A model generated the notes under the pieces. That model searched no databases. It was given only the letters and a program-made list of their open reading frames with translations, and was not told where the DNA came from. This document shows, one piece after another, positions 39,436-50,602 of a stretch of 64,000 nt of DNA (position 1 is the stretch's first letter; the number at the start of each line of letters is the position of its first letter). Position numbers and translations under genes: made by a program. Origin of the DNA: Thalassotalea profundi (lineage in GTDB: Bacteria > Pseudomonadota > Gammaproteobacteria > Enterobacterales > Alteromonadaceae); the NCBI RefSeq assembly GCF_014653195.1, contig NZ_BNAH01000003.1, positions 124,001-188,000 on the forward strand, read 5' to 3'.

Positions 39436-40104
39436 ATGCAAACTAATATGGGTTTTCAAACAGCGAGTAAAAGCTCTGCTCTTGAAATCAATAAAGTATT
39501 AAAAAATACATACATGCTTTTGTCTATGACCTTAGCATTTAGTGCTGTTACTGCTGGTATATCAATGGCTATGGGTTTATCTCACATGGCGGCTTTAGTA
39601 ATGACACTTGTTGCTTTTGGTTTATTATTTGTTGTTCATAAGCAAGCAGATAAAGCGAACGGAATTTTCTGGATTTTCGCATTTACAGGTTTAATGGGAG
39701 CTTCTTTAGGACCAATGCTTAATTATTATGCATCATTGCCTGGCGGTGGTTCATTAATCATGCAAGCTTTAGGCGGAACGGCATTAATATTCTTTTCATT
39801 ATCAGGTTATGCATTAACCACTAAGAAAGACTTCTCTTTCATGGGTGGATTTTTAATGGTTGGTTTAATTGTGGTTTTAATTGCTGCAGTTGCCAATATA
39901 TTTTTCCAAGTACCTGCTGTATCACTAGCAATTAGCTCTGCCATTATTTTTATCATGTCAGGACTTATTTTATTTGATACAAGCCGTATTATTAATGGTG
40001 GTGAGCGTAACTATATTCGCGCTACCGTATCATTATACTTAAATATTTATAACATCTTTACCAGCCTACTTCATTTATTAGGTGCTTTTGGCGGCGATGA
40101 TTAA
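39436..40104 (+). CDS. yccA: Bax inhibitor-1/YccA family membrane protein
   Basis: Seven-TM inner-membrane protein of the BI-1 family. E. coli YccA is a substrate and modulator of the FtsH protease. The final segment ends SLYLNIYNIFTSLLHLLGAFGGDD, the family C terminus with acidic residues. I take the ATG at 39436, which has a GAGGAA ribosome binding site and gives 222 aa; the open frame reaches back to 39412. The adjacency to tus genes matches the E. coli yccA-tusE neighbourhood. Confidence 0.9.
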   Translation: MQTNMGFQTASKSSALEINKVLKNTYMLLSMTLAFSAVTAGISMAMGLSHMAALVMTLVAFGLLFVVHKQADKANGIFWIFAFTGLMGASLGPMLNYYASLPGGGSLIMQALGGTALIFFSLSGYALTTKKDFSFMGGFLMVGLIVVLIAAVANIFFQVPAVSLAISSAIIFIMSGLILFDTSRIINGGERNYIRATVSLYLNIYNIFTSLLHLLGAFGGDD

Positions 40105-40130
40105 ACATTTACAATAAATTGATTTATAAT

Positions 40131-40159
40131 AAAAAGCCTCGTTAATCGAGGCTTTTTTT
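40131..40159 (+). terminator. yccA terminator
   Basis: Perfect 11-bp stem AAAAAGCCTCG/CGAGGCTTTTT with a 5-base loop and T run; it separates yccA from tusDCBE. Confidence 0.88.
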
Positions 40160-40188
40160 ATGGTTTTTAATTCACAAAGGTAAATTCA

Positions 40189-40560
40189 TTGACTCAATCT
40201 CTAGCTGTTGTAGTTACAAGCGCACCCACAAGCAACCTATCGTATACGGCATTTAAAATTGTGGAACAAGCAATACAAAGTAATATTACGGTTACAGGTG
40301 TGTTTTTCTATCAAGATGGCGTGCTAAATGCCAGTAAATACTTAGCTATTCCAAGTGATGAATTACAAATTATTTCGTTATGGAAAAAGCTAAATCAGCA
40401 AAATCAGGTGCCTTTGCATTTATGCTCTACAGCTGCAGAAAAGCGGGGGTTAATTTTTCCTGATGATGATAATTTTTTAATTCACCCAGAGTTTACCCTC
40501 TCAGGATTAGGTGAATTGGTGATGCTAACAAATCAAGCCGACAGGTTGGTGCAATTATAA
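40189..40560 (+). CDS. tusD: Sulfurtransferase TusD
   Basis: Catalytic subunit of the TusBCD complex that relays persulfide sulfur from TusA to TusE for 2-thiouridine of tRNA. 123 aa. The active Cys lies in LHLCSTAAEKRG (about residue 83). GVFFYQDGVLNA and FTLSGLGELV are conserved family blocks. TTG start at 40189 with AAAGG upstream. Its stop overlaps the tusC ATG by one base. Confidence 0.92.
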   Translation: MTQSLAVVVTSAPTSNLSYTAFKIVEQAIQSNITVTGVFFYQDGVLNASKYLAIPSDELQIISLWKKLNQQNQVPLHLCSTAAEKRGLIFPDDDNFLIHPEFTLSGLGELVMLTNQADRLVQL

Positions 40561-40928
40561 TGACAAGTAACAGTAAAAAAGTTGCTATTTTAAATACAAA
40601 AGCGCCCTTCTCTCAAACAGCGGCAAAAGCAGCGCTTGATGTTGCGCTGATCTATGGAAGCTTTGAACAAGAAACAAGTTTATTTTTTCAAGGCGATGGC
40701 GTATATCAGTTAATTGATAAACAACAACCAGATATCATTGGTACTAAAGACTTCTTAAAAACATTTTCGGCATTCGAGTTTTATGATCTTGAAAAAATTT
40801 ATGTGTGCCAACAAAGTTTAATTGAACGAAATTTACCCCCTGAATTTCATATTGAAGGCGTTATGGTAGTTTCACCTGAAGAGTTTTCATTATTACTTCA
40901 CCAACACAATGCTGTACTAACATTTTAA
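40560..40928 (+). CDS. tusC: Sulfur relay protein TusC
   Basis: Second subunit of the heterohexameric TusBCD complex (122 aa, DsrF-like). Recognised by KAPFSQTAAKAALDVAL, ETSLFFQGDGVYQL and position between tusD and tusB. Overlaps the tusD stop by one base (TAATG), indicating translational coupling. Confidence 0.9.
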   Translation: MTSNSKKVAILNTKAPFSQTAAKAALDVALIYGSFEQETSLFFQGDGVYQLIDKQQPDIIGTKDFLKTFSAFEFYDLEKIYVCQQSLIERNLPPEFHIEGVMVVSPEEFSLLLHQHNAVLTF

Positions 40929-40936
40929 GGTAACTG

Positions 40937-41227
40937 ATGACAACACTACATTTAATTAGAGATTCAGCATTAAGTAATAACAGCATAAATTTATGCTTAA
41001 CGAATCTCAGTGCGACCGATGTGATAGTGCTGATTGATGACGGTTGTTATAATATTAATAGCGCATTTATTAGTGATGCACAAAAAATAATACCACTTAA
41101 GCAATGTTATGCCATTGAGGAACATATTAACGCTAGAGGGCTTCAGGTAAATACAGCAATAGTAATAAACTACGAATATTTACTCGAATTAATTTTTAAC
41201 CACCAAAATGTGATCACTTGGCAGTAA
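40937..41227 (+). CDS. tusB: Sulfur relay protein TusB
   Basis: Third TusBCD subunit (96 aa, DsrH-like), starting [12 protein letters not shown], similar to TusB termini. The ATG is 8 bases after the tusC stop, and the final TAA overlaps the tusE ATG. Divergent in the middle, as is usual for this short subunit; the call leans on operon position. Confidence 0.86.
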   Translation: MTTLHLIRDSALSNNSINLCLTNLSATDVIVLIDDGCYNINSAFISDAQKIIPLKQCYAIEEHINARGLQVNTAIVINYEYLLELIFNHQNVITWQ

Positions 41228-41556
41228 TGATTGAATTTAACGATAAAATAATTGAAACCGACCCACAGGGGTATTTGTTAGATCATACCTTATGGAGTGA
41301 AGCCCTAGCTTTAAAAATTGCTGAGCAAGAAGATGTAGAAATCACTGAAGCTCATTGGGAAGTTATTCGTTTTGTAAGGGAATTTTATCTCACGTATAAC
41401 ACGTCACCAGCGATTAGAGCACTGACAAAAGCAATGAAAGCACAATTTGGCGAAGAAAAAGCCAGTAGTCGTTATTTGTATCGCTTGTTTCCTGAAGGGC
41501 CGGCCAAACAAGCAACAAAATATGCAGGCTTACCAAAACCTGCACGCTGTATTTAG
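41227..41556 (+). CDS. tusE: Sulfur relay protein TusE (DsrC family)
   Basis: Accepts sulfur from TusD and delivers it to MnmA, which is encoded at 14.4 kb. 109 aa from the ATG at 41227, exactly the E. coli length. Conserved FVREFY and [25 protein letters not shown], and the invariant penultimate Cys (ARCI end) that carries the persulfide. The frame is open to 41218, but the TAATG overlap with tusB fixes the start. Confidence 0.94.
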   Translation: MIEFNDKIIETDPQGYLLDHTLWSEALALKIAEQEDVEITEAHWEVIRFVREFYLTYNTSPAIRALTKAMKAQFGEEKASSRYLYRLFPEGPAKQATKYAGLPKPARCI

Positions 41557-41572
41557 TTATCAAATACTATGA

Positions 41573-41767
41573 CTAAACTTTTATATTAACGATATGACCT
41601 TTATGCCCTGTAGGCGCAGCAACTTGCATATTAATATCAGCTGACTGAATTAAATTTAATGCCATTTGACCTTCTAATTCAGTTTGATCTTTTACTAAGT
41701 TAGCGGTTTTAATACCATGGGCTGTTTCAGTGTTTACAGGGGTTGTAGTATTCATACTCAGTGCCAT
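41573..41767 (-). CDS. YjfB-like small protein (putative motility-associated)
   Basis: A 64-residue protein with the layout of the YjfB family: a short start, a helix AHGIKTANLVKDQTELEGQ and the hallmark ALNLIQSA followed by a hydrophobic tail ending GHIVNIKV. Family members are annotated as putative motility proteins, without a known mechanism. ATG at 41767 with GAGG 9 bases upstream. It is convergent with tusE; there is no flagellar gene nearby. Confidence 0.6.
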   Translation of the reverse strand: MALSMNTTTPVNTETAHGIKTANLVKDQTELEGQMALNLIQSADINMQVAAPTGHKGHIVNIKV

Positions 41768-41863
41768 TTAACTAACCTCAATTATTTTATAGTACATTGG
41801 CTTACATCACTGTATCGGCAACCTCTTTTATAACTTTAATAATTATTTAATGGTTGTAGCATA

Positions 41864-41889
41864 AAAAAGGCGCTAACCAGTAGCGCCTT
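41864..41889 (-). terminator. Terminator of the long GAPDH gene
   Basis: Perfect 9-bp stem AAGGCGCTA/TAGCGCCTT with a 5-base loop, followed on the minus strand by six T residues, 24 bases after the stop at 41913. Confidence 0.85.
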
Positions 41890-41912
41890 AATTAAATATT
41901 AGTAAAGTGGTA

Positions 41913-43361
41913 TTAGTTTGCAGGTAACGTTGGAACTAATATACCAGCCATTTCAAGCATCACTCGGACCACTTGACAGCTATAACCAAATTCATTGTCA
42001 TACCAAACATATAATACAGCGCGATCACCATCAACAATTGTTGCCTGCGAATCAACAACACCGGCATAACGTGATCCAACTAAGTCAGTTGATACAATCT
42101 CAGTAGACGCCGTATAATCAACTTGGTTTTGCAGCTTAGAATTTAAAGAAATGTTACGTAAATAATCATTTAATGCTTGTTTATCTGTAGATTTCTTAAG
42201 GTTTAAATTCATTATTGCCATTGATACATTTGGCGTAGGTACTCTAATTGCGTTGCCTGTTAATAACCCTTTTAATTCAGGTAATGCTTTAGCAACTGCC
42301 TTTGCGGCACCTGTAGTGCTAATAACCATATTTAAAGGTGCACTTCTGCCACGGCGTGGCGCTGGGTGATAGTTATCAATTAAATTTTGGTCATTAGTAT
42401 AAGAATGAACTGTTTCTACATGACCGTTACGAATACCAAACTCATCATTAATTGCTTTAAGCACTGGTGTTATAGCATTTGTTGTACAACTTGCTGCAGA
42501 AACTATTTTATCTTCAGCTGAGATCATGTCTTCATTCACACCATAAACAATATTTTTGATATCGCCTTTCGCTGGTGCTGTTAATAGCACTTTATCAACA
42601 CCTTTCGATTGCAAATGTTGACCTAAACCTTCTTCGTCACTCCAAATACCTGTGTTATCAACCACTAATGCGTTGTTAATACCATATTGGGTATAATCGA
42701 TATCTGATGGCGATTTAGCATAAATAACTTGGATGAATGCGCCATTCGCTTTTATTACTTTATGCTCTTCATCAATAGTAATACTTCCATTAAACGCGCC
42801 GTGAACTGAGTCTCTTCTTAATAGACTGGCACGTTTTTCAAGATCACCGTCTTTACCTGGACGAATAACAATCGCCCGTAAATTAAGTTTAGAACTTGGA
42901 CCTGCTCGCTCAATTAGTAATCGAGCAAGTAATCGACCAATTCGTCCAAAACCATATAAAACTACATCTTTAGGCGCTTGCTCGGCGGCAGATTTACCAA
43001 TATCAGCAAGCTCTTTTTCTAAATATTGTTCAATTGAAAGGCCGTTTGACTCACCTTTAAATAAATAACGATAAGCGAGTTTACCAACATCGATACGTGC
43101 CGGTGATAAATCCATTTTGCTTAATGCTTCAACAAAAGGAAAACTTTCACGTAAACGTAGTTTGCTTCCTTCATGCAAAGCTACAGATTTATGCGCTTTA
43201 ATAATGTCAATTGATGTTGCTGTCACTAATGGACGACCATACACCGAAATCTCTACACCTTTATTTCTAAAGAGTTGTCCGATAATCGGTTGCATGTTTT
43301 CAGCAAATGTTTGGCGTTCTTGCCAACTAATTTGATATTCTTCCTCAAGATGAGACGTCAT
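41913..43361 (-). CDS. Glyceraldehyde-3-phosphate dehydrogenase, long form with N-terminal extension
   Basis: A 482-residue GAPDH found alongside the standard enzyme in Alteromonadales and Vibrio. An N-terminal extension of about 125 residues precedes the Rossmann entry VLYGFGRIGRLLARLL (about 128-143), the catalytic AASCTTNAITPVL with Cys near 290, and the phosphate-binding STTGAAKAV. The C-terminal YDNEFGYSCQVVR is intact, so the enzyme should be active, though its direction and cofactor (glycolytic NAD or gluconeogenic NADP) are not known from sequence. The extension is not similar to anything I recognise. Confidence 0.88.
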   Translation of the reverse strand: MTSHLEEEYQISWQERQTFAENMQPIIGQLFRNKGVEISVYGRPLVTATSIDIIKAHKSVALHEGSKLRLRESFPFVEALSKMDLSPARIDVGKLAYRYLFKGESNGLSIEQYLEKELADIGKSAAEQAPKDVVLYGFGRIGRLLARLLIERAGPSSKLNLRAIVIRPGKDGDLEKRASLLRRDSVHGAFNGSITIDEEHKVIKANGAFIQVIYAKSPSDIDYTQYGINNALVVDNTGIWSDEEGLGQHLQSKGVDKVLLTAPAKGDIKNIVYGVNEDMISAEDKIVSAASCTTNAITPVLKAINDEFGIRNGHVETVHSYTNDQNLIDNYHPAPRRGRSAPLNMVISTTGAAKAVAKALPELKGLLTGNAIRVPTPNVSMAIMNLNLKKSTDKQALNDYLRNISLNSKLQNQVDYTASTEIVSTDLVGSRYAGVVDSQATIVDGDRAVLYVWYDNEFGYSCQVVRVMLEMAGILVPTLPAN

Positions 43362-43513
43362 TACGTAAACCTTTTTATTTCAGTCAAATGAACGATAAGC
43401 TATTATAATCTTATTCTAGATTATTAATAACGAAATGCGGCGCTATTGTAATAGAACATGAAATATTTCTCCACAAGTTACAAAAAATTAATTGATAAAT
43501 ATTGGTTTATTTA

Positions 43514-44317
43514 ATGAATCGAATTATTTACATCAATCTTTTATTTATCTTAGCATTAAGTGCTTGTGACTCGCGTCCAAGCTTTTCAACGTTATGTGCT
43601 GAAAATCCAGAAATATGTCAAGAGTTTACCAAAGATACTTGGTGTAAAAGAGAACGCATTGAAGTGGCCTATGCTAATTGGGAGCATAAAGAAAACCCAC
43701 ACGATCTAGAAAAATTTAATCAACTAATTGCGTATGAAAAATATGAGAAGTGTATCGCTAAAGCCTCTTTAATCGAACATATAAAACTTAAAGAAAAGCA
43801 AACAAGACGTTTAAATAATTTAGCTATCACCAAAGAAAAAATTAAAAGAATCTCAGAAATCACCAAACATTCCGAACACCCACGTCTACTTTACTATCAT
43901 TGGTCACGTTATTTAGATAAAAACGCATTAGCGAAATTTCTGGCTTTGGAGCATACAGAACTGTTAAAGACACACGAATCTCAATTCGAGCTAGCCACCT
44001 ATTACACCAAACGTGATCCTATTAAAACGTTAGGGTTACTTTATCATTCTCTCGAATTGGTCAAACCTAAGCAGCAAATTAATGTTGAGGTATTTAAAGC
44101 CATAGCGACTTACTTTGCTGATAAACAGGAAGCTAAACAAACATATATTTGGCTTAAAGTCCTACGTTTATATGCCCCCGAAGATGAAGATATAAAACAA
44201 GAAACCCTTGATAATTATATTAAAGGTTATCAATTAGATGATGCTTTTCTCAATAAGATAGCCAGTGCAACACTAAATAAAATACAAGCAGGTGAATTTA
44301 AAGCGCCAAAGTATTAG
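43514..44317 (+). CDS. DUF2989-type lipoprotein
   Basis: A 267-residue predicted lipoprotein with signal INLLFILALSAC (lipobox LSAC, Cys about residue 18), then a Cys-containing region FSTLCAENPEICQEFTKDTWC. TPR-like helices fill the rest of the protein (YYHWSRYLDK, ELATYYTKRDPIKTLGLLYHSLEL, FADKQEAKQTYIWLKVLRLYAPEDE). It matches the DUF2989 pattern seen in Alteromonadales. I start at the ATG at 43514; the frame extends 12 bases further as a TTG start. The function is unknown. Confidence 0.78.
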   Translation: MNRIIYINLLFILALSACDSRPSFSTLCAENPEICQEFTKDTWCKRERIEVAYANWEHKENPHDLEKFNQLIAYEKYEKCIAKASLIEHIKLKEKQTRRLNNLAITKEKIKRISEITKHSEHPRLLYYHWSRYLDKNALAKFLALEHTELLKTHESQFELATYYTKRDPIKTLGLLYHSLELVKPKQQINVEVFKAIATYFADKQEAKQTYIWLKVLRLYAPEDEDIKQETLDNYIKGYQLDDAFLNKIASATLNKIQAGEFKAPKY

Positions 44318-44381
44318 CGTTAAACAATTAGGTGTAGTTATTTATTAAATGCACTTGTTAATAATGTCTATTAACGTCACA

Positions 44382-44756
44382 TTATTTAGCAATAAAAGTA
44401 AGACTTAACGAGTTGACACAATAACGTTTGCCCGTAGGCTCTGGCCCGTCATCAAATACATGACCTAAATGAGATTGGCAGTTTTTACACTGTATTTCGG
44501 TACGCACCATGTGGTGTGAATTATCGGTAAAATACGCAATTGACTCATTAACACCTTGATAGAAACTCGGCCAACCACAACCAGCATTGAACTTAGCCGA
44601 TGATTCAAAAAGTGCTTGTTCGCAACAAGCACAATGATATGTACCCTCTAGCCAATGATCGTTATACTCACCAGAAAATGGCTGTTCTGTTGCCGCTAAT
44701 CGACAAACACGATAGGCGGCTTCACTTAATTTATCTTTATAAGGATCTTGAGTCAT
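44382..44756 (-). CDS. msrB: Peptide-methionine (R)-S-oxide reductase
   Basis: Repairs oxidised methionine of the R isomer. 124 aa, single-domain. Two zinc-binding pairs, CACC (residues about 38-41) and CKNC (near 87-90), and the catalytic Cys in RYCVNSLSL near residue 112. The ATG overlaps the gnd stop (TAATG), so msrB is translated from the gnd message. Confidence 0.94.
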   Translation of the reverse strand: MTQDPYKDKLSEAAYRVCRLAATEQPFSGEYNDHWLEGTYHCACCEQALFESSAKFNAGCGWPSFYQGVNESIAYFTDNSHHMVRTEIQCKNCQSHLGHVFDDGPEPTGKRYCVNSLSLTFIAK

Positions 44757-46288
44757 TATTCAACTTGTTTCATTTCTTTGTCAGCTGTTGCCCATTCCAC
44801 ATGATACTTCTTCCCTGCGGCTTTATCTACCCGCTCAAAAGTATGAGCACCAAAGTAATCACGTTGCCCTTGTAATAAGTTAGCTGGTAAAACATTACTG
44901 CGCATTGAATCAAAATAAGACAGTGACGATGATAAAGCACCAGCAGGTATTCCCATTAACGAAATGGTAGAAATTGCTTGGCGCCAATTGAGTTGATTAT
45001 TATTTAATTGCTCAACAAAGTAAGGATCTAACAATAAATTTTCTAATTGTTCGTTACGCTCAAATGCTGCTGTTATTGATTGTAAGAAGGCCGCTCTAAT
45101 AATACAGCCTGCTCGCCAAATTTTAGCAATACTCGAAAAGTTAAGTGTCCAACCATGTTCATTTTCAGCTTGTTTCATTAGCTGAAAGCCCTGTGCATAG
45201 GCACATATTTTTGAACAATATACAGCATCATGTAAATTTTTGATGAATGATTGTTTTTCTTCTTCAGATAACGAAAGCGTTTCTGGCCCTATTAACAATT
45301 CTGATGCTTGTACTCTAATATTTTTCATTGATGAAATTGAACGAGCATAAACCGCCTGTGAAATAGTCGGTGCTGGGGTGCCTAATTCTAAACTGCTCAT
45401 AGCAGTCCATAACCCCGTTCCCTTTTGGCCGGCTTTATCTAAAATTACGTCAACAAGGGGAATTTGTTTTCCGTCTACATCAATTTTATGTCGTAAAACA
45501 TCAACAGATATTTCCATTAAATAACTATTTAATGGGCCTTTATTCCATTGTGCAAAAATATCAGCTATTTCTTCAGCACTAAGCTTTAAACCATCACGCA
45601 ATACTTGATAGGCTTCACAAATAATTTGCATATCAGCATATTCAATGCCGTTGTGAACCATTTTTACGTAGTGCCCTGCTCCAGCAGGACCAATATAAGT
45701 TGTACATGGTTCACCTTCGTTGACAACTTCTCCTGGCTTAGTCCGTTCAAGCGGCTTACCGGTTACGCTGTCTACTTTGGCTGAAATAGCTTCCCAAATA
45801 GGTTGAATTCGAGTCCATGCATAAGCAGAACCGCTCGGCATAAGTGCAGGACCAAATCTGGCCCCAACTTCACCACCAGAAACCGCTGATGAAAAAAGAA
45901 TAAAATTATTTTTATATTTTTCTTCTCGTTTTACGGTATCAACCCATAAGCTATTTCCAGTATCAATAACAATATCGTCAGGTTGAACACCACCACCGAT
46001 CAAACTTTCACATACTTGATCAACAGGCGCTCCAGCAGGAACAGATAAGACAATTAAATGCGGGGTTTTTAATTTTGATAATAACTCTGTATAAGATGAA
46101 CAGCCTACAACTCGCGCATTATCTGATTTACTTTCAAATTTATCTTGAGCTATAACAGCTTTAACTTTTTCATTATCAAGATCAAAAGCAGCGATAGAAT
46201 AGCCATTATCAGCAAGGTTTAATACGAGGTTTTTACCCATAACACCAAGGCCAATAAAGCCGATGTCACAGCGAGTACTCTGAGTCAT
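44756..46288 (-). CDS. gnd: 6-phosphogluconate dehydrogenase (decarboxylating, NADP)
   Basis: Oxidative pentose phosphate enzyme giving ribulose-5-phosphate, CO2 and NADPH. 510 aa, about 40 longer than E. coli Gnd but typical for the marine gammaproteobacterial form. Motifs: [18 protein letters not shown] (residues 11-28), [14 protein letters not shown], catalytic Lys in [28 protein letters not shown] near residue 288, and [11 protein letters not shown]. It is transcribed with msrB. Divergent from gap across a 230-base region with a HexR-like site. Confidence 0.95.
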   Translation of the reverse strand: MTQSTRCDIGFIGLGVMGKNLVLNLADNGYSIAAFDLDNEKVKAVIAQDKFESKSDNARVVGCSSYTELLSKLKTPHLIVLSVPAGAPVDQVCESLIGGGVQPDDIVIDTGNSLWVDTVKREEKYKNNFILFSSAVSGGEVGARFGPALMPSGSAYAWTRIQPIWEAISAKVDSVTGKPLERTKPGEVVNEGEPCTTYIGPAGAGHYVKMVHNGIEYADMQIICEAYQVLRDGLKLSAEEIADIFAQWNKGPLNSYLMEISVDVLRHKIDVDGKQIPLVDVILDKAGQKGTGLWTAMSSLELGTPAPTISQAVYARSISSMKNIRVQASELLIGPETLSLSEEEKQSFIKNLHDAVYCSKICAYAQGFQLMKQAENEHGWTLNFSSIAKIWRAGCIIRAAFLQSITAAFERNEQLENLLLDPYFVEQLNNNQLNWRQAISTISLMGIPAGALSSSLSYFDSMRSNVLPANLLQGQRDYFGAHTFERVDKAAGKKYHVEWATADKEMKQVE

Positions 46289-46426
46289 TCTTATACGTCC
46301 AAAAATTACACTTTAAAAATTCGAAATATTTTACCACGTAAGTAAGTTGTTTAATATCAGTTTACGGCAAAATCTAGCGTATTAAGCTTCCACTCATTCG
46401 TAATAATACAACTTATAAGTGATTAA

Positions 46427-47518
<1,092 letters not shown>

Positions 47519-47538
47519 TAGCACACGCTATCATTTAT

Positions 47539-47567
47539 AAAACGGTAACTTAGGTTACCGTTTTTTT
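47539..47567 (+). terminator. gap terminator
   Basis: Perfect 11-bp stem AAAACGGTAAC/GTTACCGTTTT with a 4-base loop and T run. Confidence 0.88.
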
Positions 47568-47747
47568 GAACTTTATATACCAATCAGATTTTATTGCCTC
47601 TCCCTGAGTAAACCTTAGAATTTACTTAAATATTTATCTAAAATAACGATTGACTGCTATGCCAATCAACCGCTATTTTTAAGCATCTTTAAATAAATAT
47701 TCAGTGTTAACATTTTTCGTTATCACTAAACTTATCGAGTCATTCTT

Positions 47748-48884
47748 ATGGAAAGCATTGTTGAACCATTAATACCTAAAATTGATGCCAAACTTTTTTC
47801 ACTTGTAAAAGGTATTGATATCTTAGATGCAGTAAAGCCACTCAATTATTTAACTGAAAAAGAAAGATTTTTTGCCAGTAATTTTTCAAGTGAGCCAAAT
47901 TTCACTTACAAAACGACCAATATTGATCCTTTTGAATTAAAACGTCAGCTATTTAACTTACCGTTAGAAAATATAAAAGATGAAGATTTATACACACTAT
48001 ATTTAGCCGTTATTGATTCCTACGTGGATAAAATAGATCAGTTTAAATCTATTGGAAGTAATGAATTTTTGTATGACTCGCTGAGATACTATGGTGAGCC
48101 TAGCGATAAAGATCTCCATAATGCTCAGTTTGTATTACATTTACCTACAAACCCATACGACAAAAAAGGAGATATAGTGGATGCACAAGGGATTAAAGAG
48201 ATACTCTCAAAGATGGTTGAAGACGAAGGGTACCAATGGACAGTGCAATTTGATGAATCGATGGTGGCCAACGCATTAGTATCTGGTACTAGTGTTAAAA
48301 TTAATAGTCATGCTAAGCTCTATGAAAAAGATGCGAACGCTTTAGCACATCACGAATTAGGGGTGCATTTAGCCACATCATTAAACGCTCGCAAACAACC
48401 TTTAGGAATTTTGTCGCTCGGTTGCCCCCTAAATACCATGACACAAGAAGGTTTAGCTATTTTAAGTGAATATCTTTCAGGTAATTTAACTTTACATCGA
48501 CTCAAAACATTAGCTTTAAGAGTGGTCGCGGTTAAATCAATGATAGAGGATAAAAGCTTTCGGACTACGTTTTTAATGCTTAAAGAAAGATATCGCGTTG
48601 AAGAAAACCAAGCTTATACCATTACAGCGCGCGTTTATCGAGGCGGAGGCTATACCAAAGACTACCTTTATCTTAAAGGCTTTAGTTTGATATTAAATGC
48701 ATACGAGCATGAAAATAACTTTAATCATCTGTTAGCGGGGAAAACATCTTTAGAATTTTTACCTTTGATCTCGCGCTTGATTGATAAAAAATACCTTATA
48801 GAGCCTCAATTTATCAGCCCCGCATTCAGGGATCCGGTTAAAAATAATGCGGTAAATACTTTTATTACGCATGCTATTCGTTAG
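47748..48884 (+). CDS. QEGLA-motif protein (DUF1704, predicted metallopeptidase-like)
   Basis: A 378-residue member of the family annotated as flavohemoglobin expression-modulating QEGLA motif protein. The name motif appears in MTQEGLAILSEYLSGN (about residues 225-240). HHELGVHLATSLNAR just upstream (about 202-216) looks like a metal-binding HExxxH site, and RVYRGGGYTKDYLYLKG is conserved near the C terminus. Related proteins include tyrosine carboxypeptidase-type enzymes of eukaryotes, so a peptidase activity is conceivable but unproven. It stands alone between gap and the eda operon end. Confidence 0.8.
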   Translation: MESIVEPLIPKIDAKLFSLVKGIDILDAVKPLNYLTEKERFFASNFSSEPNFTYKTTNIDPFELKRQLFNLPLENIKDEDLYTLYLAVIDSYVDKIDQFKSIGSNEFLYDSLRYYGEPSDKDLHNAQFVLHLPTNPYDKKGDIVDAQGIKEILSKMVEDEGYQWTVQFDESMVANALVSGTSVKINSHAKLYEKDANALAHHELGVHLATSLNARKQPLGILSLGCPLNTMTQEGLAILSEYLSGNLTLHRLKTLALRVVAVKSMIEDKSFRTTFLMLKERYRVEENQAYTITARVYRGGGYTKDYLYLKGFSLILNAYEHENNFNHLLAGKTSLEFLPLISRLIDKKYLIEPQFISPAFRDPVKNNAVNTFITHAIR

Positions 48885-48906
48885 CGTTCACCTCAAAATA
48901 ATCAAC

Positions 48907-48935
48907 AAAAAAGCTAGGATAAAACCTAGCTTTTT
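48907..48935. terminator. Bidirectional terminator between QEGLA gene and eda
   Basis: Perfect stem AAAAAGCTAGG/CCTAGCTTTTT with a 6-base loop between convergent genes; A and T tracts on both flanks. Confidence 0.85.
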
Positions 48936-48971
48936 ATTTATACCAACCAAAACAGACGACTCAATGTTATA

Positions 48972-49619
48972 TTATTTAACGTGAGCTAATGCCTGTTTAG
49001 CTAATTCTGTAATTTTATTCCAATCTTTGTTAGCAATAATTTCATCAGAAACTAACCAAGAACCGCCACAGCACGCAACGTTCTTTAATGCTAAGTAATC
49101 ACGAATATTGTTAATGTTAATACCGCCAGTTGGGCAAAAACGAATATCAGGGAATGGTCCACCAATCGATTGAATCGCTTTTACACCACCAGATGCTTCA
49201 GCAGGGAAGAATTTGAAATGATCATATCCCAGATCAATGCCATCCATTAATTCTGAAATAGAAGAAATTCCAGGAATTAATGCGATATCGCCTTCATTAC
49301 CCGCTTGAAGTAGATCTTTGGTTAAGCCCGGACTTATAGCAAATTTAGCACCAGCATCTGCTGAGCGTTGCAATAACTCACGATTAGTTACAGTACCGGC
49401 ACCTACGATAGCTTCAGGTAGTTCTTTCGCTATCTTAGCGATAACGTCAAGTGCTGAAGGTGTACGTAAAGTAACTTCTAAAACTTTAACTTCTGCAGCT
49501 AATAAAGCTTCAGCGATAGGTAATGCATCTTCCACATTTTCAATGACTAATACAGGTACTACTGGCCCCATTGAAAATAAGTCTTTTGATGGTATTTGCC
49601 AATTTTTAGTTAACGTCAT
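48972..49619 (-). CDS. eda: KDPG/KHG aldolase
   Basis: Final Entner-Doudoroff enzyme, splitting 2-keto-3-deoxy-6-phosphogluconate into pyruvate and GAP. 215 aa TIM barrel. Motifs: VLEVTLRTPSAL with the active-site Glu, VGAGTVTN, ALIPGISSISELM, FKFFPAEASGG with the Schiff-base Lys (about residue 136), and FCPTGGIN. Last gene of the zwf operon; its ATG overlaps the glk stop by four bases. Confidence 0.96.
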   Translation of the reverse strand: MTLTKNWQIPSKDLFSMGPVVPVLVIENVEDALPIAEALLAAEVKVLEVTLRTPSALDVIAKIAKELPEAIVGAGTVTNRELLQRSADAGAKFAISPGLTKDLLQAGNEGDIALIPGISSISELMDGIDLGYDHFKFFPAEASGGVKAIQSIGGPFPDIRFCPTGGININNIRDYLALKNVACCGGSWLVSDEIIANKDWNKITELAKQALAHVK

Positions 49620-50602
49620 AATTCCTCTTTATTATGTTGGCGAAGATATGCCGATGCACCTAATATGCCCGGTTGTGATTCTGTAACCACAAAAGTTGGT
49701 ATGCTTGAATTAAATAAGTTAAACCTACCCTTATCTTCAAACCGACTTCTAAATTCACTATTAATTAAATATTCAGTAAAGCGAGGGACGATTCCCCCTG
49801 CAATATAAACTCCGCCAAAACTAGCAAGTGTTAACGCTAAGTTTCCGGCAAAGCTACCTAAAGTTTTACAAAACTGTTCCAGTGTTTGTTGACAAATATC
49901 GCACTGTTTATTAAGTGCATTAGTTGAAATTTCTTGTGCAGACAGCTTAGGTAAATCACGTTGATGAATTTCGCATAGTGCATGATATATCTGCTCTAAT
50001 CCTAATCCTGATAATATTTGTTCATAAGAAACATGATTATATTTTTTTAATAATATTTCTAAAATTGCAATTTCAGTAGCATCAACAGGGGCAAAATCTA
50101 CATGTCCGCCTTCACCGCCTAACGCTTCCCAATGACTGCCTACAGGTACTACATTAGCAACACCTAAACCCGTTCCAGGACCACATATAGAAATAGGCTT
50201 ACCTTGAATAACGGAACCGCCACCAACCTTGACTTTTTGTTCATCGTTCAAAAAAGGAATCGCATGTGCTATAGCAGTATAATCATTTATAAATAATAAC
50301 TTTTTAAATCCAAGTATTTGTTTAAGCTCAGATTTTGAGAACTGCCACGGTAGATTAGTCATCTTGATAAGATCATTATCTACTGGACAAGCAATAGCGA
50401 AACAGGCATTAATTTCTTTAGCTACAATAGACTTTTCAACCAAAAAAGTCTGAACAATTGCACTTAGATCATCAAAGTCGTTACATTGATAAACGGTCAG
50501 TAAATCAACGTTACCTTTTTCGTTAATAACACCAATCCGAAGGTTTGTTCCTCCGATATCTGCAACAATATTAATTACTTGATCGGTCATAATATTACTC
50601 AT
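49616..50602 (-). CDS. glk: Glucokinase (Glk family)
   Basis: ATP-dependent glucokinase of the non-ROK Glk family (about 328 aa). VADIGGTNLRIGVI is the phosphate-1 motif (near residue 13-26). Further family blocks include NDYTAIAHAIP, GPGTGLGVANV, GGEGGHVDFAP and GGVYIAGGIVPRF. Start candidates are the ATG at 50602, overlapping the end of edd, or the ATG at 50590; neither has a strong Shine-Dalgarno, consistent with coupling. It supplies glucose-6-phosphate to Zwf in the same operon. Confidence 0.93.
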   Translation of the reverse strand: MSNIMTDQVINIVADIGGTNLRIGVINEKGNVDLLTVYQCNDFDDLSAIVQTFLVEKSIVAKEINACFAIACPVDNDLIKMTNLPWQFSKSELKQILGFKKLLFINDYTAIAHAIPFLNDEQKVKVGGGSVIQGKPISICGPGTGLGVANVVPVGSHWEALGGEGGHVDFAPVDATEIAILEILLKKYNHVSYEQILSGLGLEQIYHALCEIHQRDLPKLSAQEISTNALNKQCDICQQTLEQFCKTLGSFAGNLALTLASFGGVYIAGGIVPRFTEYLINSEFRSRFEDKGRFNLFNSSIPTFVVTESQPGILGASAYLRQHNKEEL